Positions 9,917-18,799 of a stretch of DNA of 64,000 bases are shown here, piece after piece; position 1 is the first letter of the stretch; the number at the start of each line of letters is the position of its first letter. The DNA lies in contig JAQTZZ010000017.1 in the NCBI GenBank assembly GCA_028687545.1, positions 1-64,000 of the forward strand, read 5' to 3'. The DNA is from Candidatus Wallbacteria bacterium. GTDB lineage: Bacteria > Muiribacteriota > JAQTZZ01. The notes under the pieces were generated by a model. It made no database searches, was not told where the DNA came from, and worked only from the letters and a program-made list of their open reading frames with translations. Position numbers and translations under genes: made by a program.

Positions 9917-10603
9917 ATGCTTAAATTTTATGATTACATCTTACTGGCCTTTCTATTTTTAATGATTACTTATACAGGCGTTTATTACTCATTTGCCAGA
10001 TCTTTTACCAGAGAACTGGATCCGGGACTTTATGCCAGACCCCAAGTCAGAATGCCTGCCGAATCCAGTCAGGGCACTTTTGAAGTAAAATTGAAGGATC
10101 TGAATTTCAAGGCCCCCTGGTCTGGAGGAAGATTATCTCCTGGCGAAGAAAATGTAATTTCATACGAGTTCCAGGATGGAATCCAGATCATGCTGGTGAC
10201 TGATCCTTCACTGAATTACAGGGATCAGCAGGACTGGATCGTAGTATCCAGGGTGCTGAAAGAATTCCCGGACGAAAAGTCATTTAACTGTAATTTCACC
10301 CAGGCTTATTTAAGCGCTACACCTGCAGAAATCCATTATCTGGAATTTCCCTGGACACTTTATTACCAGATTTATCTGCTGATTTTCAAGCAGACTGCCA
10401 ATCAGGGTGTTTCCGGTGACATTTACAGCATCACAAGGAATAACTTGAAAATCTTCCAGATCGGAAGTACTGGGACAACCGGGATCGTGATCCTGGATAT
10501 TTTTGACGACAAGGACAGATTCTATCAGATACTGATCACTGGAAAAACCGTCAAGCAGGAAGAGATTGATTCCATGATCATTAGCCTTAAAATTATTCCC
10601 TAA
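9917..10603 (+). CDS. Membrane-anchored protein of unknown function
   Basis: This 228-residue protein is not recognised. It has one N-terminal hydrophobic segment (about residues 6-28, Y-I-L-L-A-F-L-F-L-M-I-T-Y-T-G-V-Y-Y), then a soluble part of about 200 residues that probably faces outward. The C-terminal region (E-E-I-D-S-M-I-I-S-L-K-I-I-P) resembles the final strand and helix of small lipoprotein-like stress domains, but no family can be named. A TGGAGA ribosome-binding site precedes the ATG. It stands alone, with a long inverted repeat upstream and a bidirectional terminator downstream. Confidence 0.75.
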   Translation: MLKFYDYILLAFLFLMITYTGVYYSFARSFTRELDPGLYARPQVRMPAESSQGTFEVKLKDLNFKAPWSGGRLSPGEENVISYEFQDGIQIMLVTDPSLNYRDQQDWIVVSRVLKEFPDEKSFNCNFTQAYLSATPAEIHYLEFPWTLYYQIYLLIFKQTANQGVSGDIYSITRNNLKIFQIGSTGTTGIVILDIFDDKDRFYQILITGKTVKQEEIDSMIISLKIIP

Positions 10604-10607
10604 AAAA

Positions 10608-10633
10608 AAAGACCGGTATAGAGGCCGGTCTTT
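10608..10633. terminator. Bidirectional intrinsic terminator
   Basis: AAAGACCGG (10608-10616) pairs perfectly with CCGGTCTTT (10625-10633) around an eight-base loop, with an A tract on the left and T-rich sequence on the right. It separates the convergent genes ending at 10603 and 10686. Confidence 0.85.
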
Positions 10634-10685
10634 GTATTAAGTCCTTTTTTTCTAATCTATTGACTTCCGACTTGGTTCCTTAAAA

Positions 10686-11342
10686 TTACTTCACTTCCAG
10701 TACGCTGTCTTCAAACTTGCCGACCTTTTCCTTGGGTGCGTTCGGATCAAGGACGAGGTTCTTGTCATCCACCCAGAAGCTGTAAAAGTACTTGCCCGGC
10801 TTCAGCTTGAGCTTGACGTGGAAAAGGCCGTCTGCTCCCTTTTCCATCGGATTGGCTTTCTTGTCCCACTTGATGCTCTTGTCAGGATTTGTCATCGGTA
10901 CGCAGACTGTCTTGGCATCGCTCTTGAAAGTGAGTTCGACTTCCTTGAGACCCTCTTCAGACTTTGGGCTGACCGCGGTTTCTTTTGTCCCGGCTGCTGC
11001 TTTAGCGGCCTGGATCTCTTCAGGTGTGCCTACGGACAGTAAAGAGTTTTCGAAGTCGCCATTCTTGACTTTGGCTGCATTCGGATCAAGCAGCCATTCT
11101 TTGCCGTTGATCACGAACTTATACTGATATTCACCTGCAGGAAGCTTGATCACAACATGGAAAGCTTCGTCTGTTCCCTTTGCCATAGGGTTGGCGTTTT
11201 TGTCCCATTTGTTGATGTCCATGGGAACTGTCACTGTTTCGGCTGTGGCCCATTTCAGAGAGAGGGCGACATCGTAAGTCTTCGCATCGGCATAAAGCGC
11301 GATGGAGCAGAGAGCGATCATGAGCAGAGCGATCTTTTTCAT
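10686..11342 (-). CDS. Exported protein with two CBM48/AMPK-type glycogen-binding-like domains
   Basis: This 218-residue protein has a clear signal peptide (MKKIALLMIALCSIALYADA). Two E-set/CBM48-like domains follow, at about 22-100 and 128-218, joined by an Ala/Lys-rich linker. Each carries the pattern V-x-V-P-M...W-D-K-x-A-N-P-M-x-K-G...F-H-V-x-x-K-L-x-x-G-x-Y-x-Y-x-F followed by L-D-P-N-A. These domains bind starch-like glucans or pack against glycan-active enzymes, but no catalytic domain is present. A strong ribosome-binding site (AAGGAGG) is seen. It is probably monocistronic. Confidence 0.85.
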   Translation of the reverse strand: MKKIALLMIALCSIALYADAKTYDVALSLKWATAETVTVPMDINKWDKNANPMAKGTDEAFHVVIKLPAGEYQYKFVINGKEWLLDPNAAKVKNGDFENSLLSVGTPEEIQAAKAAAGTKETAVSPKSEEGLKEVELTFKSDAKTVCVPMTNPDKSIKWDKKANPMEKGADGLFHVKLKLKPGKYFYSFWVDDKNLVLDPNAPKEKVGKFEDSVLEVK

Positions 11343-11451
11343 CTTGTCCTCCTTGTGAAAATTTAAACCAGATGAATCATAATGAATCTAAGCTTAATTT
11401 GCAAATCAAGATTACTCCAGATTCAGATCAGATCCTGTTTAGATCTGCTGT

Positions 11452-11481
11452 TTGCTACGGAAGGCTCTGATTTTGTATATT
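11452..11481 (+). promoter_or_regulatory. Promoter of the first cyclase gene, possibly leaderless
   Basis: TTGCTA (11452-11457), an 18-base spacer and TATATT (11476-11481). The hexamer ends six bases before the ATG at 11488, and no ribosome-binding site suits that ATG. Confidence 0.4.
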
Positions 11482-11487
11482 GATAGC

Positions 11488-13560
11488 ATGAGTTCAAAAG
11501 TTCTGACCATAATGATAACTGACATCAAGGGCTATACAGCACGCAGTTCAGAGTCCTCCAGGGAAGACCTGCTTGACCTTCTGGAGAAGCACGAAAAGCT
11601 GCTGATTCCAGTAATCGGACACTTTGAAGGCAAGCTGATCAAGACCATCGGAGACGCCTTCCTCGCCACTTTCGAGTCAGCGACAAACGCGGTTTTATGC
11701 GGAATCATGATGCAGGAAACGCTGAGAAATTACAATTCCATGAAAGCCGAAAACGAAAAGATCGCAGTCAGGGTCGCGATCAACACTGGAGAAGTAGAGC
11801 TGAGGGATAACGATATCTATGGGGATGCTGTGAATCTTACGGCAAGGATTGAGGGCATCACAGTCGCAGGTGAGGTTTATTTCTCTGAGTCAGTTTACAT
11901 GTCGATGAACAAATCAGAGGTTCCCTCCAGCGAAATCGGGTTTCACGTATTCAAAGGCATCCCTGAACAGGTGAAAGTGTTCAGGGTGGTTCAGGACAGG
12001 GATTCAGATGACTATCGCAGGCTGATTCAGAGACTGGAAAAAATCAAGGAGAAAGCCGATTCTGGAATCGCGGATACACCCTTCTGGAAGATCAGGGTTC
12101 CTGTGAAGTTCCTTTATACTGCTTTCGTGACTCTGGCACTGCTGGTTGCTCTTTTCTGGTATGAGTATGTTTTCCGCTCGAATTCCCTGGTTGAGCTGTC
12201 CAGCCAGATTTCTGCGATCAGGGCGAAGACAGGAAACGGATCCGGCAGTTACGAGTGCAGAAGAGCGCTGAAACTAGCCAGAGAAATGCACAGCCGGTTT
12301 CCAGAGGAAAATCTTACTGCAGGTTCGGTGTTTGACGCAGTTGAAATCAATCTCGAGCGGCAGATCAGGGATGGAAGGATCGCAGATGCAGATGCTTTTC
12401 TCAAGAGTTCGGCCAAAGAATTTCGTGATATTGAGTTCAGCAGGCTTGAGATACTTGTGCTGATAGCTGAAGCTGAGCAGCTGGTCGCTCAAAAAAAGTA
12501 TCAGGATGCAGTGATTCATTACCTTTTACTCCTGAAGACTGACAGTGGGAGTGTCAGGGTCTGTCGCTCTCTGGTTGAGAAATTTGAAAACATAGTGATT
12601 GACCAGCTTTCGCAGGAAAACCTCCTCGCGCTGAAAAAAGCGCTCTTTCAATCTGCGCTGACCCTGTGCCGTGCCGGGGAATTTTTCCCCGGAGAAATCC
12701 TGTATCTTTACCTTTCGACCGGATACTGGGACCCTGAGTGCGCAGGCACGGACCTGGCCGAAGAAACTGCAGGGTACCTGACTAAGCTGGATCCGGTTAA
12801 GAGTTATGCCGAAGCCTGCCTCAGGATGCGATCCGAACTGCTCCAGGTAAGGAAAAATGCCCTGGAACTGCTGAATAGGATGAAGGACCAGGACATCAAA
12901 AGCTATTCGGTTTATCTTGCACTTTTCCATTTCATGAATCTGACCAGGCTTTCCCCTGAAGGAGGGGAACTGGAAAAGCAGGCACTTTCAGATTCCGTCG
13001 GTTATTTAAAGACCCGCTCCGGAGCGCCGGACTGGCAGGATTTGAAACAGAGCCTCGAAGTGGCTGTCATCCACAAGGTGGCGGCTCTGAGCTGCGAATC
13101 AGATGGGATCACAGACATTATTGATCTCCTGATTGACAAATTCAGGAAGGAAATGGAACCTTCGCTGACCATCTGGAGCAGCATCGCAGGTGACGGCAAT
13201 CTGGTTTACAATTCCTACCTGATCATGAAAAAGCTTGATCTTCTGAGCAGGCTCGACCTAATGAAATTTTTTCATGAGAGTCTGCTGCGGGGAATCGATC
13301 CTGTCAAGGAGCCATCGAGTTATAGAAAGCTATTCAATGAAGCACTGCCTTTTTTTTTGTCGGAATGTTCAAAAGGCCGGAAAACAGAAGCATTCAATGC
13401 TGCGAAGGATTCTTATCACCGTCTGGAACCGATCTACCGGAATGTGATATCCTCGATCGGAGAGATTGAGGGAGCGGAAAAACATGCAATCGAAGTTAAA
13501 AGCATGCTGGACAGCCTGAACTCATCATTTCCTGAAATCACTGACGGAAACGGAAATTAA
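11488..13560 (+). CDS. Class III adenylate/guanylate cyclase with a helical (TPR-like) sensor region
   Basis: The product from the ATG at 11488 is 690 residues. Residues 1-165 form a class III cyclase catalytic domain, with metal-binding aspartates in M-I-T-D-I-K-G-Y-T and K-T-I-G-D-A-F-L-A-T-F and the catalytic Asn and Arg in Y-G-D-A-V-N-L-T-A-R-I-E. One transmembrane helix follows (about 206-230), then roughly 450 residues of helical sequence resembling degenerate TPRs. The cyclase is therefore N-terminal and cytoplasmic, and the large helical part would lie across the membrane, the reverse of the common sensor-TM-cyclase order. In-frame TTG codons at 11452 and 11473 (the latter after GGAAGG) are alternative starts. 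It converges with a second cyclase gene. Confidence 0.87.
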   Translation: MSSKVLTIMITDIKGYTARSSESSREDLLDLLEKHEKLLIPVIGHFEGKLIKTIGDAFLATFESATNAVLCGIMMQETLRNYNSMKAENEKIAVRVAINTGEVELRDNDIYGDAVNLTARIEGITVAGEVYFSESVYMSMNKSEVPSSEIGFHVFKGIPEQVKVFRVVQDRDSDDYRRLIQRLEKIKEKADSGIADTPFWKIRVPVKFLYTAFVTLALLVALFWYEYVFRSNSLVELSSQISAIRAKTGNGSGSYECRRALKLAREMHSRFPEENLTAGSVFDAVEINLERQIRDGRIADADAFLKSSAKEFRDIEFSRLEILVLIAEAEQLVAQKKYQDAVIHYLLLLKTDSGSVRVCRSLVEKFENIVIDQLSQENLLALKKALFQSALTLCRAGEFFPGEILYLYLSTGYWDPECAGTDLAEETAGYLTKLDPVKSYAEACLRMRSELLQVRKNALELLNRMKDQDIKSYSVYLALFHFMNLTRLSPEGGELEKQALSDSVGYLKTRSGAPDWQDLKQSLEVAVIHKVAALSCESDGITDIIDLLIDKFRKEMEPSLTIWSSIAGDGNLVYNSYLIMKKLDLLSRLDLMKFFHESLLRGIDPVKEPSSYRKLFNEALPFFLSECSKGRKTEAFNAAKDSYHRLEPIYRNVISSIGEIEGAEKHAIEVKSMLDSLNSSFPEITDGNGN

Positions 13561-13577
13561 TTTGACTGCTGAACCTC

Positions 13578-15056
13578 TCAGCCTCTGATCTGATCCACCC
13601 GCCAGACTTTGATCGACTTATTCTTTCCCTTGACCTGGACTTCTCCGATGTCAGAGGCTGCGACCAGGTGTTTAACCAACTCGTAGGTGCTGTTGCTGAT
13701 GAGCAGAAAACATTTGTATTCTCTTGTTAGCGACTGCAGCCTGGCTGCAGTGTTGACAGTGTCGCCGATTACTGTGAAATCCATCCGTTTCTCAGATCCC
13801 ATGTTGCCTGAGATCAGTTCGCCTGTATTCAATCCCATTCCTATGTTGAATGGTTCGATGTTTCTCTGCTTCCAGGATTCCTGAAGTTCGCGCAGCTTCA
13901 CCAGCATCTTGGCGCAGGCCATGATAGCCAGTTCAGCGTGATTCTGGATCTGGGACGGAATTCCCCAGAGCGCCATGATTTCATCTCCCACAAACTTATC
14001 CAGCGTCCCCTGATGTTCCAGGATGATGTCTGTCATGGCAGTCAGATATTCATTCAGTATCTGCACAACCAGCTCAGGTTCGTATTTTTCCGAGTAGGTG
14101 GTGAAATTCACGATATCAGAAAAGAAAACAGTGGCGACTTTCCGCTCGCCTCCGAGTTTCAACATCTTCGGGTTTTTCATGATCTCCTCCACGACCGTGG
14201 GAGAGGTATATTTAGAGAGAATATCGCGGACTTTTTTCTTCTCGGCAATCTGAGACTGGGAAAATTTCTTTTCCGACTGCAGTTCATCCTTTGTGAGCTC
14301 AAAGACGTTCGCATTGTTCATGGCAAGTGACGAGACATTGCAGATCATGGCCAGCAGCTGCTTCTCTTCGGTGGTGACCTTGTCACGTCCGCCTGAAAGT
14401 GATTCAACGTTGATCACACCTACTATTTCCTTGCCTTTTAAAAGAGGTGCGCAGGCAACGGTAGGTACTTTCCCTTTGCCCACCAGGTTTTTCAGAGCGG
14501 GATTTTCAATGGCTTCGCTGCGTGAGATGTACAGTCCCTCCCGGGCTGATCTGGAGAGCAGGGATTCCTCTTTCAGGGAAAATTTGAGCGTGGGGTTGAT
14601 GGATTTGCTGCATTTCACCACAAATCCTTCGCTTGTTTTGCGGTCGATCAGAAAGACAGCCGCACGTTCAGCGCCGAGCCCCTTTTCCAGCAATGAGACA
14701 ATGCCGGAAAAAAGGGCATCCTTATCTATGGTGGAAGCAATATCCTTGATCGACATCATGATCGAAGCTGATCTCACATTTTTTTCCCGGAATTCAGAGT
14801 TCAGTTTCTCCTGCTGCTGGCCCTCGACCATTTTAAGCGAACGCAGAGCTGAAATCTTGGAACTGGTTTCCCAGAAAAAATAAAGGGCCAGACCGGTTGT
14901 CAGGATCAGAAGCGATAGTGCTGCAGGAAGCAGGTAATCTATCAAAGGAGGGAGAAACAGGGGCGCGCAAAACAGATTCAACTGGCTACGAAAAAAAAAT
15001 ATTACTGCAATCACTATCAGGAAAGGTATTGATTTGAGAAGATTGGAACCATTCAT
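13578..15056 (-). CDS. Membrane GAF-domain class III adenylate/guanylate cyclase
   Basis: This 492-residue protein has two N-terminal transmembrane segments (about 8-25 and 38-62), a coiled-coil linker, a GAF domain (about 105-255, with V-A-C-A-P-L-L-K-G-K-E-I-V-G-V-I-N-V-E) and a C-terminal class III cyclase (about 300-488). Metal-binding residues appear in F-F-S-D-I-V-N-F-T and F-V-G-D-E-I-M-A-L-W-G. The Lys before V-G-D (D-K-F-V-G-D) and the Asp in V-I-G-D-T-V-N-T-A-A-R fit an adenylate cyclase. The GAF domain suggests control by a small cytosolic ligand. It converges with the other cyclase gene, the two ends being 17 bases apart. Confidence 0.92.
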   Translation of the reverse strand: MNGSNLLKSIPFLIVIAVIFFFRSQLNLFCAPLFLPPLIDYLLPAALSLLILTTGLALYFFWETSSKISALRSLKMVEGQQQEKLNSEFREKNVRSASIMMSIKDIASTIDKDALFSGIVSLLEKGLGAERAAVFLIDRKTSEGFVVKCSKSINPTLKFSLKEESLLSRSAREGLYISRSEAIENPALKNLVGKGKVPTVACAPLLKGKEIVGVINVESLSGGRDKVTTEEKQLLAMICNVSSLAMNNANVFELTKDELQSEKKFSQSQIAEKKKVRDILSKYTSPTVVEEIMKNPKMLKLGGERKVATVFFSDIVNFTTYSEKYEPELVVQILNEYLTAMTDIILEHQGTLDKFVGDEIMALWGIPSQIQNHAELAIMACAKMLVKLRELQESWKQRNIEPFNIGMGLNTGELISGNMGSEKRMDFTVIGDTVNTAARLQSLTREYKCFLLISNSTYELVKHLVAASDIGEVQVKGKNKSIKVWRVDQIRG

Positions 15057-15062
15057 CTATTC

Positions 15063-15091
15063 AGTTTATCCATAAAATATGATTTAAGCAA
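15063..15091 (-). promoter_or_regulatory. Promoter of the GAF-cyclase gene, possibly leaderless
   Basis: On the minus strand TTGCTT (15086-15091), a 17-base spacer and TAAACT (15063-15068). The hexamer ends six bases before the ATG at 15056, and there is no ribosome-binding site. Confidence 0.35.
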
Positions 15092-15114
15092 AAGTGAATT
15101 GTCTTTCAGTTTTC

Positions 15115-15123
15115 TGCTATAAT
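15115..15123 (+). promoter_or_regulatory. Extended -10 promoter upstream of the ygfK-like gene
   Basis: TG-C-TATAAT, with a consensus hexamer at 15118-15123 and a leader of about 45 bases to the ATG. The -35 region is weak. The leader contains a short CCGGTTG/CGACCGG hairpin. Confidence 0.55.
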
Positions 15124-15174
15124 TTAACCGGTTGTCTAAAGGAATCGACCGGCATTTTCATAAAAGGAGTGCAG

Positions 15175-18100
15175 ATGAGCGAACATTTTACCCCACTGTC
15201 CTTTGAACGATTGCTCGCCTGGGTCTTATCGGAACTGAACCAGAAAAGAACAGTATTTGGCATACCTGAGGAACTTTTTTTCAAACCCTCAGCTGAGGAT
15301 TGTTTTTCAGGCACCCGTTATGGAAAGCTGCTTGAAACCCCGATCGGTGTGGCGGCAGGCCCCCACACCCAGATGGCCCAGAACATCATAGCAGCCTGGC
15401 TCTGCGGGGCACGTTACATAGAGCTCAAGACAGTCCAGACCCTGGATGAGCTCAAAGTGACCAAGCCCTGCATTGACGCGGAGGATGAAGGATACAACTG
15501 CGAGTGGTCTCAGGAACTGAAGCTCGAACAATCCTTTGAAGAGTATCTGAAAGCCTGGGTCATCATCCATATCCTGAAGCACAGGCTGGGGCAGAAAAAG
15601 CAGGAACTCGGTGCTATCTTCAACATGAGTGTGGGATACAATCTGGAAGGGATCAAGAAAAAAAACGTGCAGGAATTCATCTCCAGGATGACCTCTGCCG
15701 GTGATTTTTTGAAAAACTATCTCCAGATTGCCCGGAAGCATTATCCTGCTGTCCGCAATCTCCTGATTCCTGATAAAATCTCCGACAGCATCACACTTTC
15801 CACCATGCACGGCTGCCCGCCTTCTGAGATCGAGAAGATTGCTTCCTATCTGCTCTCTCAAATGGGAATCCACACCACCATCAAGTTCAATCCCACTTTG
15901 CTGGGAGCTGAAATGCTGCGCTGGGCGCTCAACGAGAAACTCGGCTTCACCACGGTCGTGCCTGATGAGGCTTTCTGCCATGACCCGAAATTCGAGGATG
16001 CGCTCCAAATCATCAGGAATCTTAAAGCTGTTTCGAAGAAATGCGGCCGGGAGTTCAACATCAAGCTGACCAACACACTGGAATCCCTCAATCTCAGGAA
16101 TGTTTTCCCGGCCCATGAAAAAATGAACTATATGTCTGGACGAGCGCTGCATCCCCTGGATGCAATTCTGGCTGCCCAGCTGATCGATGAATTCAAGGGA
16201 GAGATCGAGCTGTCATTTTCAGGCGGGGCCGATGCTTTCAATCTGCCTGAACTCGTTGCCTGCAACATCCGGCCGATCACTGTCTGCACCGACATCCTGA
16301 AACCAGGCGGCTACGGCAGGCTCAGTCAGTATCTGGAAAAGCTCGACAAAGCCATGAAATCATTCAAAGCCCCTGATTTCGACTCTTTCGTCGTGGCAAA
16401 ATGCTTGAATGATCAGCAGAGTTCCAGAGTCGCGATCGAGCTGCTCTCCCGGGAACTGAAAAAATCACTTGCCAGGAAGCTGACCGCAGGGTTGACAAAA
16501 CAACCGGAACTGGGTGGAACGATTCTGAAAGCAGTGTCAAAAATATTCCCTGAGCTCAACCTGGAAGACAGGAAATCCCTGGGGATTCTGACTGTCAGGC
16601 AATGCAGCCGGGTGAACGCCACCGCTTACATGGACGAAGCGCTTGAAGATGAACGTTATAATCATTCCAGCCAGGCCGGGATCTCGATCAAAGGGGAGCG
16701 CGAGCTTTCCGCATTCGACTGTATTTACGCACCCTGCACTGAGAAATGCTGTACAGGGCAGAAAGCCCCTGATTACATGTTCAGCGTGGCAGGCCGGAAA
16801 TATCCTGAGGCAATGCAGGTGATCCTGACAGACAACCCTCTGCCCGGAATTGCCGGCCGCGTCTGCGACCATCTCTGCCAGACCAGGTGCCTGCGCGGGC
16901 AGTACGACAGACCGATGCAGATTAGGGAAATCAAGAGATTCGTGACCGACACTGTGAAAACAAAGCCGGTCAAAATGGAAAGAGATTCCAGGAAGATCGC
17001 GGTGATCGGCGCCGGTCCAGGCGGTTTGTCCTGTGCAAGTGTGCTGGCAGCGCACGGCCTGGGAGTGACTGTGTTTGAAGCGAACAGGAAGCCCGGCGGC
17101 ATGGCCGCTTTTACGATACCTTCTTTCAGGCTTTCTGCCGGGAAAATTGCCGAAGATATCCAGCGGATCGAAAAAATGGGAGTGGAGTTCAGATACGGAG
17201 TCAGGGTTGGAACAGACATTTCGCTTGCCCAGATCCGGAAGCATCACGATGCCGTTTTCATCGCTACAGGTGCATGGAGCGGTGTGAAGCTGGGCATACC
17301 CGGCGAAGAATCGTCCGGCGTGATTGATGCGCTTGAGTTTCTCGGAAATCTGCGCAATGGGAAAATGATGGAACTGGGGAAAAAAGTTGGAATTGTGGGA
17401 GGCGGAAATTCGGCTGTGGATGTGGCGAGAGCTGCCTGGAGAATCAAAGGAGTTTCAGAAGTTTATCTTATTTATCGGCGAACTGAGCATGAAATGCCTG
17501 CAGACCGCGATGAGATCAGGGAGTTGAAGGAAGAAGGCATCCGGCTCCTGGAACTGACAGCCCCGGTCAAAATATCAGTAAAAGCTGGGAAAATGAAATC
17601 CCTGGTCTGCCAGCGCATGAAACTCGGCGAACCTGACGAATCGGGCCGCAGAAAGCCTGTGCCTATGAAAGGATCTGAATTCGAGATCAGGCTCGATACA
17701 CTGATCCCTGCCATCGGGCAGCAGACTGTGACCGGATTTGCGGACAAGTCAGGATTGAAGCTGGACAAAAAAGGCTTGATCATCGCTGATCCTGTAAGCC
17801 TGGAAACGAATCTGAGCGGAGTTTATGCCGGTGGCGACGCAGTGCGAGGACCTGCCACGCTGATCGCTGCGGTAGGTGACGGCAAAAAGGCCGCCCTGAA
17901 GATACTTGGACTTATCACCAGAGGAAGCCTGATCGACAAGGGGCTTTCCTATTCCGAACTGATCTGCCGCAAATCGCACCGCGTGTATCCTGAAGCTCTG
18001 AAGGAAATACCTGTGGAAAAGCGGCGGAATTTCAAGGAAGGCACTCTCACCCTGGACGAGGACAAGGCCATGGCTGAAGCGGCGCGCTGTCTATACTGCG

Positions 18101-18600
18101 ACCAGCTCTGCAGCATCTGCGCCACTGTCTGCCCGAACCGCGCCAATCTGACTTACGAGGTTTCTCCGTTCAAGGTGGACTGGAAAACAGGGGACATCGA
18201 ATTGAAACTTGAGGTAGTTCAGGGATATCAGGTGCTGAACGTGCATGATTTCTGCAACGAATGCGGCAACTGCCGGACTTTCTGTCCGAGTTCAGGTGCG
18301 CCTTACAAGGATAAGCCCAGACTTTACCTGGACCGCAAGGCCTTTGACTCAGATAAAGATGACTGCCTGCACTTTGACAAGACTTCAGGGAAGCTCCTCA
18401 GCAAGCATGCAAAGAAAAAGTACTCGATTTTGAAAAAAGGAAAGTCCTTCCTGTTTGAGGGTAGCTCAACCTGTGAAATCGGGCCTGACCTGTCGCTGAA
18501 GAAAGTCACCGGCAAACAGAGCAGGGAAGACTTGGAACTCTGTTTCAAGCTGCTGGTGATTTACAAGGGTATCACCGAGTCTGCAGGGTATTTGTTTTAA
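15175..18600 (+). CDS. ygfK: YgfK-like iron-sulfur flavoprotein (putative selenate reductase subunit family)
   Basis: The ATG at 15175 is chosen because AAAGGAG lies just upstream; it gives 1,141 residues. Residues 1-430 form a dihydroorotate-dehydrogenase-like domain with the YgfK signature G-V-A-A-G-P-H-T-Q-M-A-Q-N near 57 and E-L-K-T-V-Q near 84. A GltD-like reductase follows: cysteine cluster near 516 (C-I-Y-A-P-C-T-E-K-C-C), FAD motif G-A-G-P-G-G-L-S near 611 and NAD(P) motif G-G-G-N-S-A-V-D near 741. Two C-terminal ferredoxin clusters lie near 975-990 and 1027-1040. The plan matches E. coli YgfK, but this protein is about 110 residues longer. YgfK-type proteins have been linked to anaerobic purine breakdown. 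No other purine gene is adjacent, so the electron acceptor is unknown. Confidence 0.87.
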   Translation: MSEHFTPLSFERLLAWVLSELNQKRTVFGIPEELFFKPSAEDCFSGTRYGKLLETPIGVAAGPHTQMAQNIIAAWLCGARYIELKTVQTLDELKVTKPCIDAEDEGYNCEWSQELKLEQSFEEYLKAWVIIHILKHRLGQKKQELGAIFNMSVGYNLEGIKKKNVQEFISRMTSAGDFLKNYLQIARKHYPAVRNLLIPDKISDSITLSTMHGCPPSEIEKIASYLLSQMGIHTTIKFNPTLLGAEMLRWALNEKLGFTTVVPDEAFCHDPKFEDALQIIRNLKAVSKKCGREFNIKLTNTLESLNLRNVFPAHEKMNYMSGRALHPLDAILAAQLIDEFKGEIELSFSGGADAFNLPELVACNIRPITVCTDILKPGGYGRLSQYLEKLDKAMKSFKAPDFDSFVVAKCLNDQQSSRVAIELLSRELKKSLARKLTAGLTKQPELGGTILKAVSKIFPELNLEDRKSLGILTVRQCSRVNATAYMDEALEDERYNHSSQAGISIKGERELSAFDCIYAPCTEKCCTGQKAPDYMFSVAGRKYPEAMQVILTDNPLPGIAGRVCDHLCQTRCLRGQYDRPMQIREIKRFVTDTVKTKPVKMERDSRKIAVIGAGPGGLSCASVLAAHGLGVTVFEANRKPGGMAAFTIPSFRLSAGKIAEDIQRIEKMGVEFRYGVRVGTDISLAQIRKHHDAVFIATGAWSGVKLGIPGEESSGVIDALEFLGNLRNGKMMELGKKVGIVGGGNSAVDVARAAWRIKGVSEVYLIYRRTEHEMPADRDEIRELKEEGIRLLELTAPVKISVKAGKMKSLVCQRMKLGEPDESGRRKPVPMKGSEFEIRLDTLIPAIGQQTVTGFADKSGLKLDKKGLIIADPVSLETNLSGVYAGGDAVRGPATLIAAVGDGKKAALKILGLITRGSLIDKGLSYSELICRKSHRVYPEALKEIPVEKRRNFKEGTLTLDEDKAMAEAARCLYCDQLCSICATVCPNRANLTYEVSPFKVDWKTGDIELKLEVVQGYQVLNVHDFCNECGNCRTFCPSSGAPYKDKPRLYLDRKAFDSDKDDCLHFDKTSGKLLSKHAKKKYSILKKGKSFLFEGSSTCEIGPDLSLKKVTGKQSREDLELCFKLLVIYKGITESAGYLF

Positions 18601-18714
18601 GTTGCAGATGAAGGTGCCTACAGAGTCAGGTAAATTGTTCCTTTGATTTGAGTTCCGGGCAAATCCATTTAACCGGGAACTCTTAGGCAAAGTCAGGTTT
18701 ATCGGGTGTGATTT

Positions 18715-18742
18715 AACTAATGTCACGATCTTGACATTAGTT
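18715..18742. repeat. Perfect inverted repeat between convergent genes
   Basis: AACTAATGTCA (18715-18725) pairs perfectly with TGACATTAGTT (18732-18742) around a six-base loop. It lies in the 199-base gap between ygfK and the convergent HAMP gene. There is no long T tract, so it is a weak terminator candidate or a protein-binding site. Nothing else is recognised in this gap. Confidence 0.5.
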
Positions 18743-18799
18743 GATTTTAGAGTTGATTCCGGGATACTATTTTATGAAAATCTATTGCTTAATCCAGCT

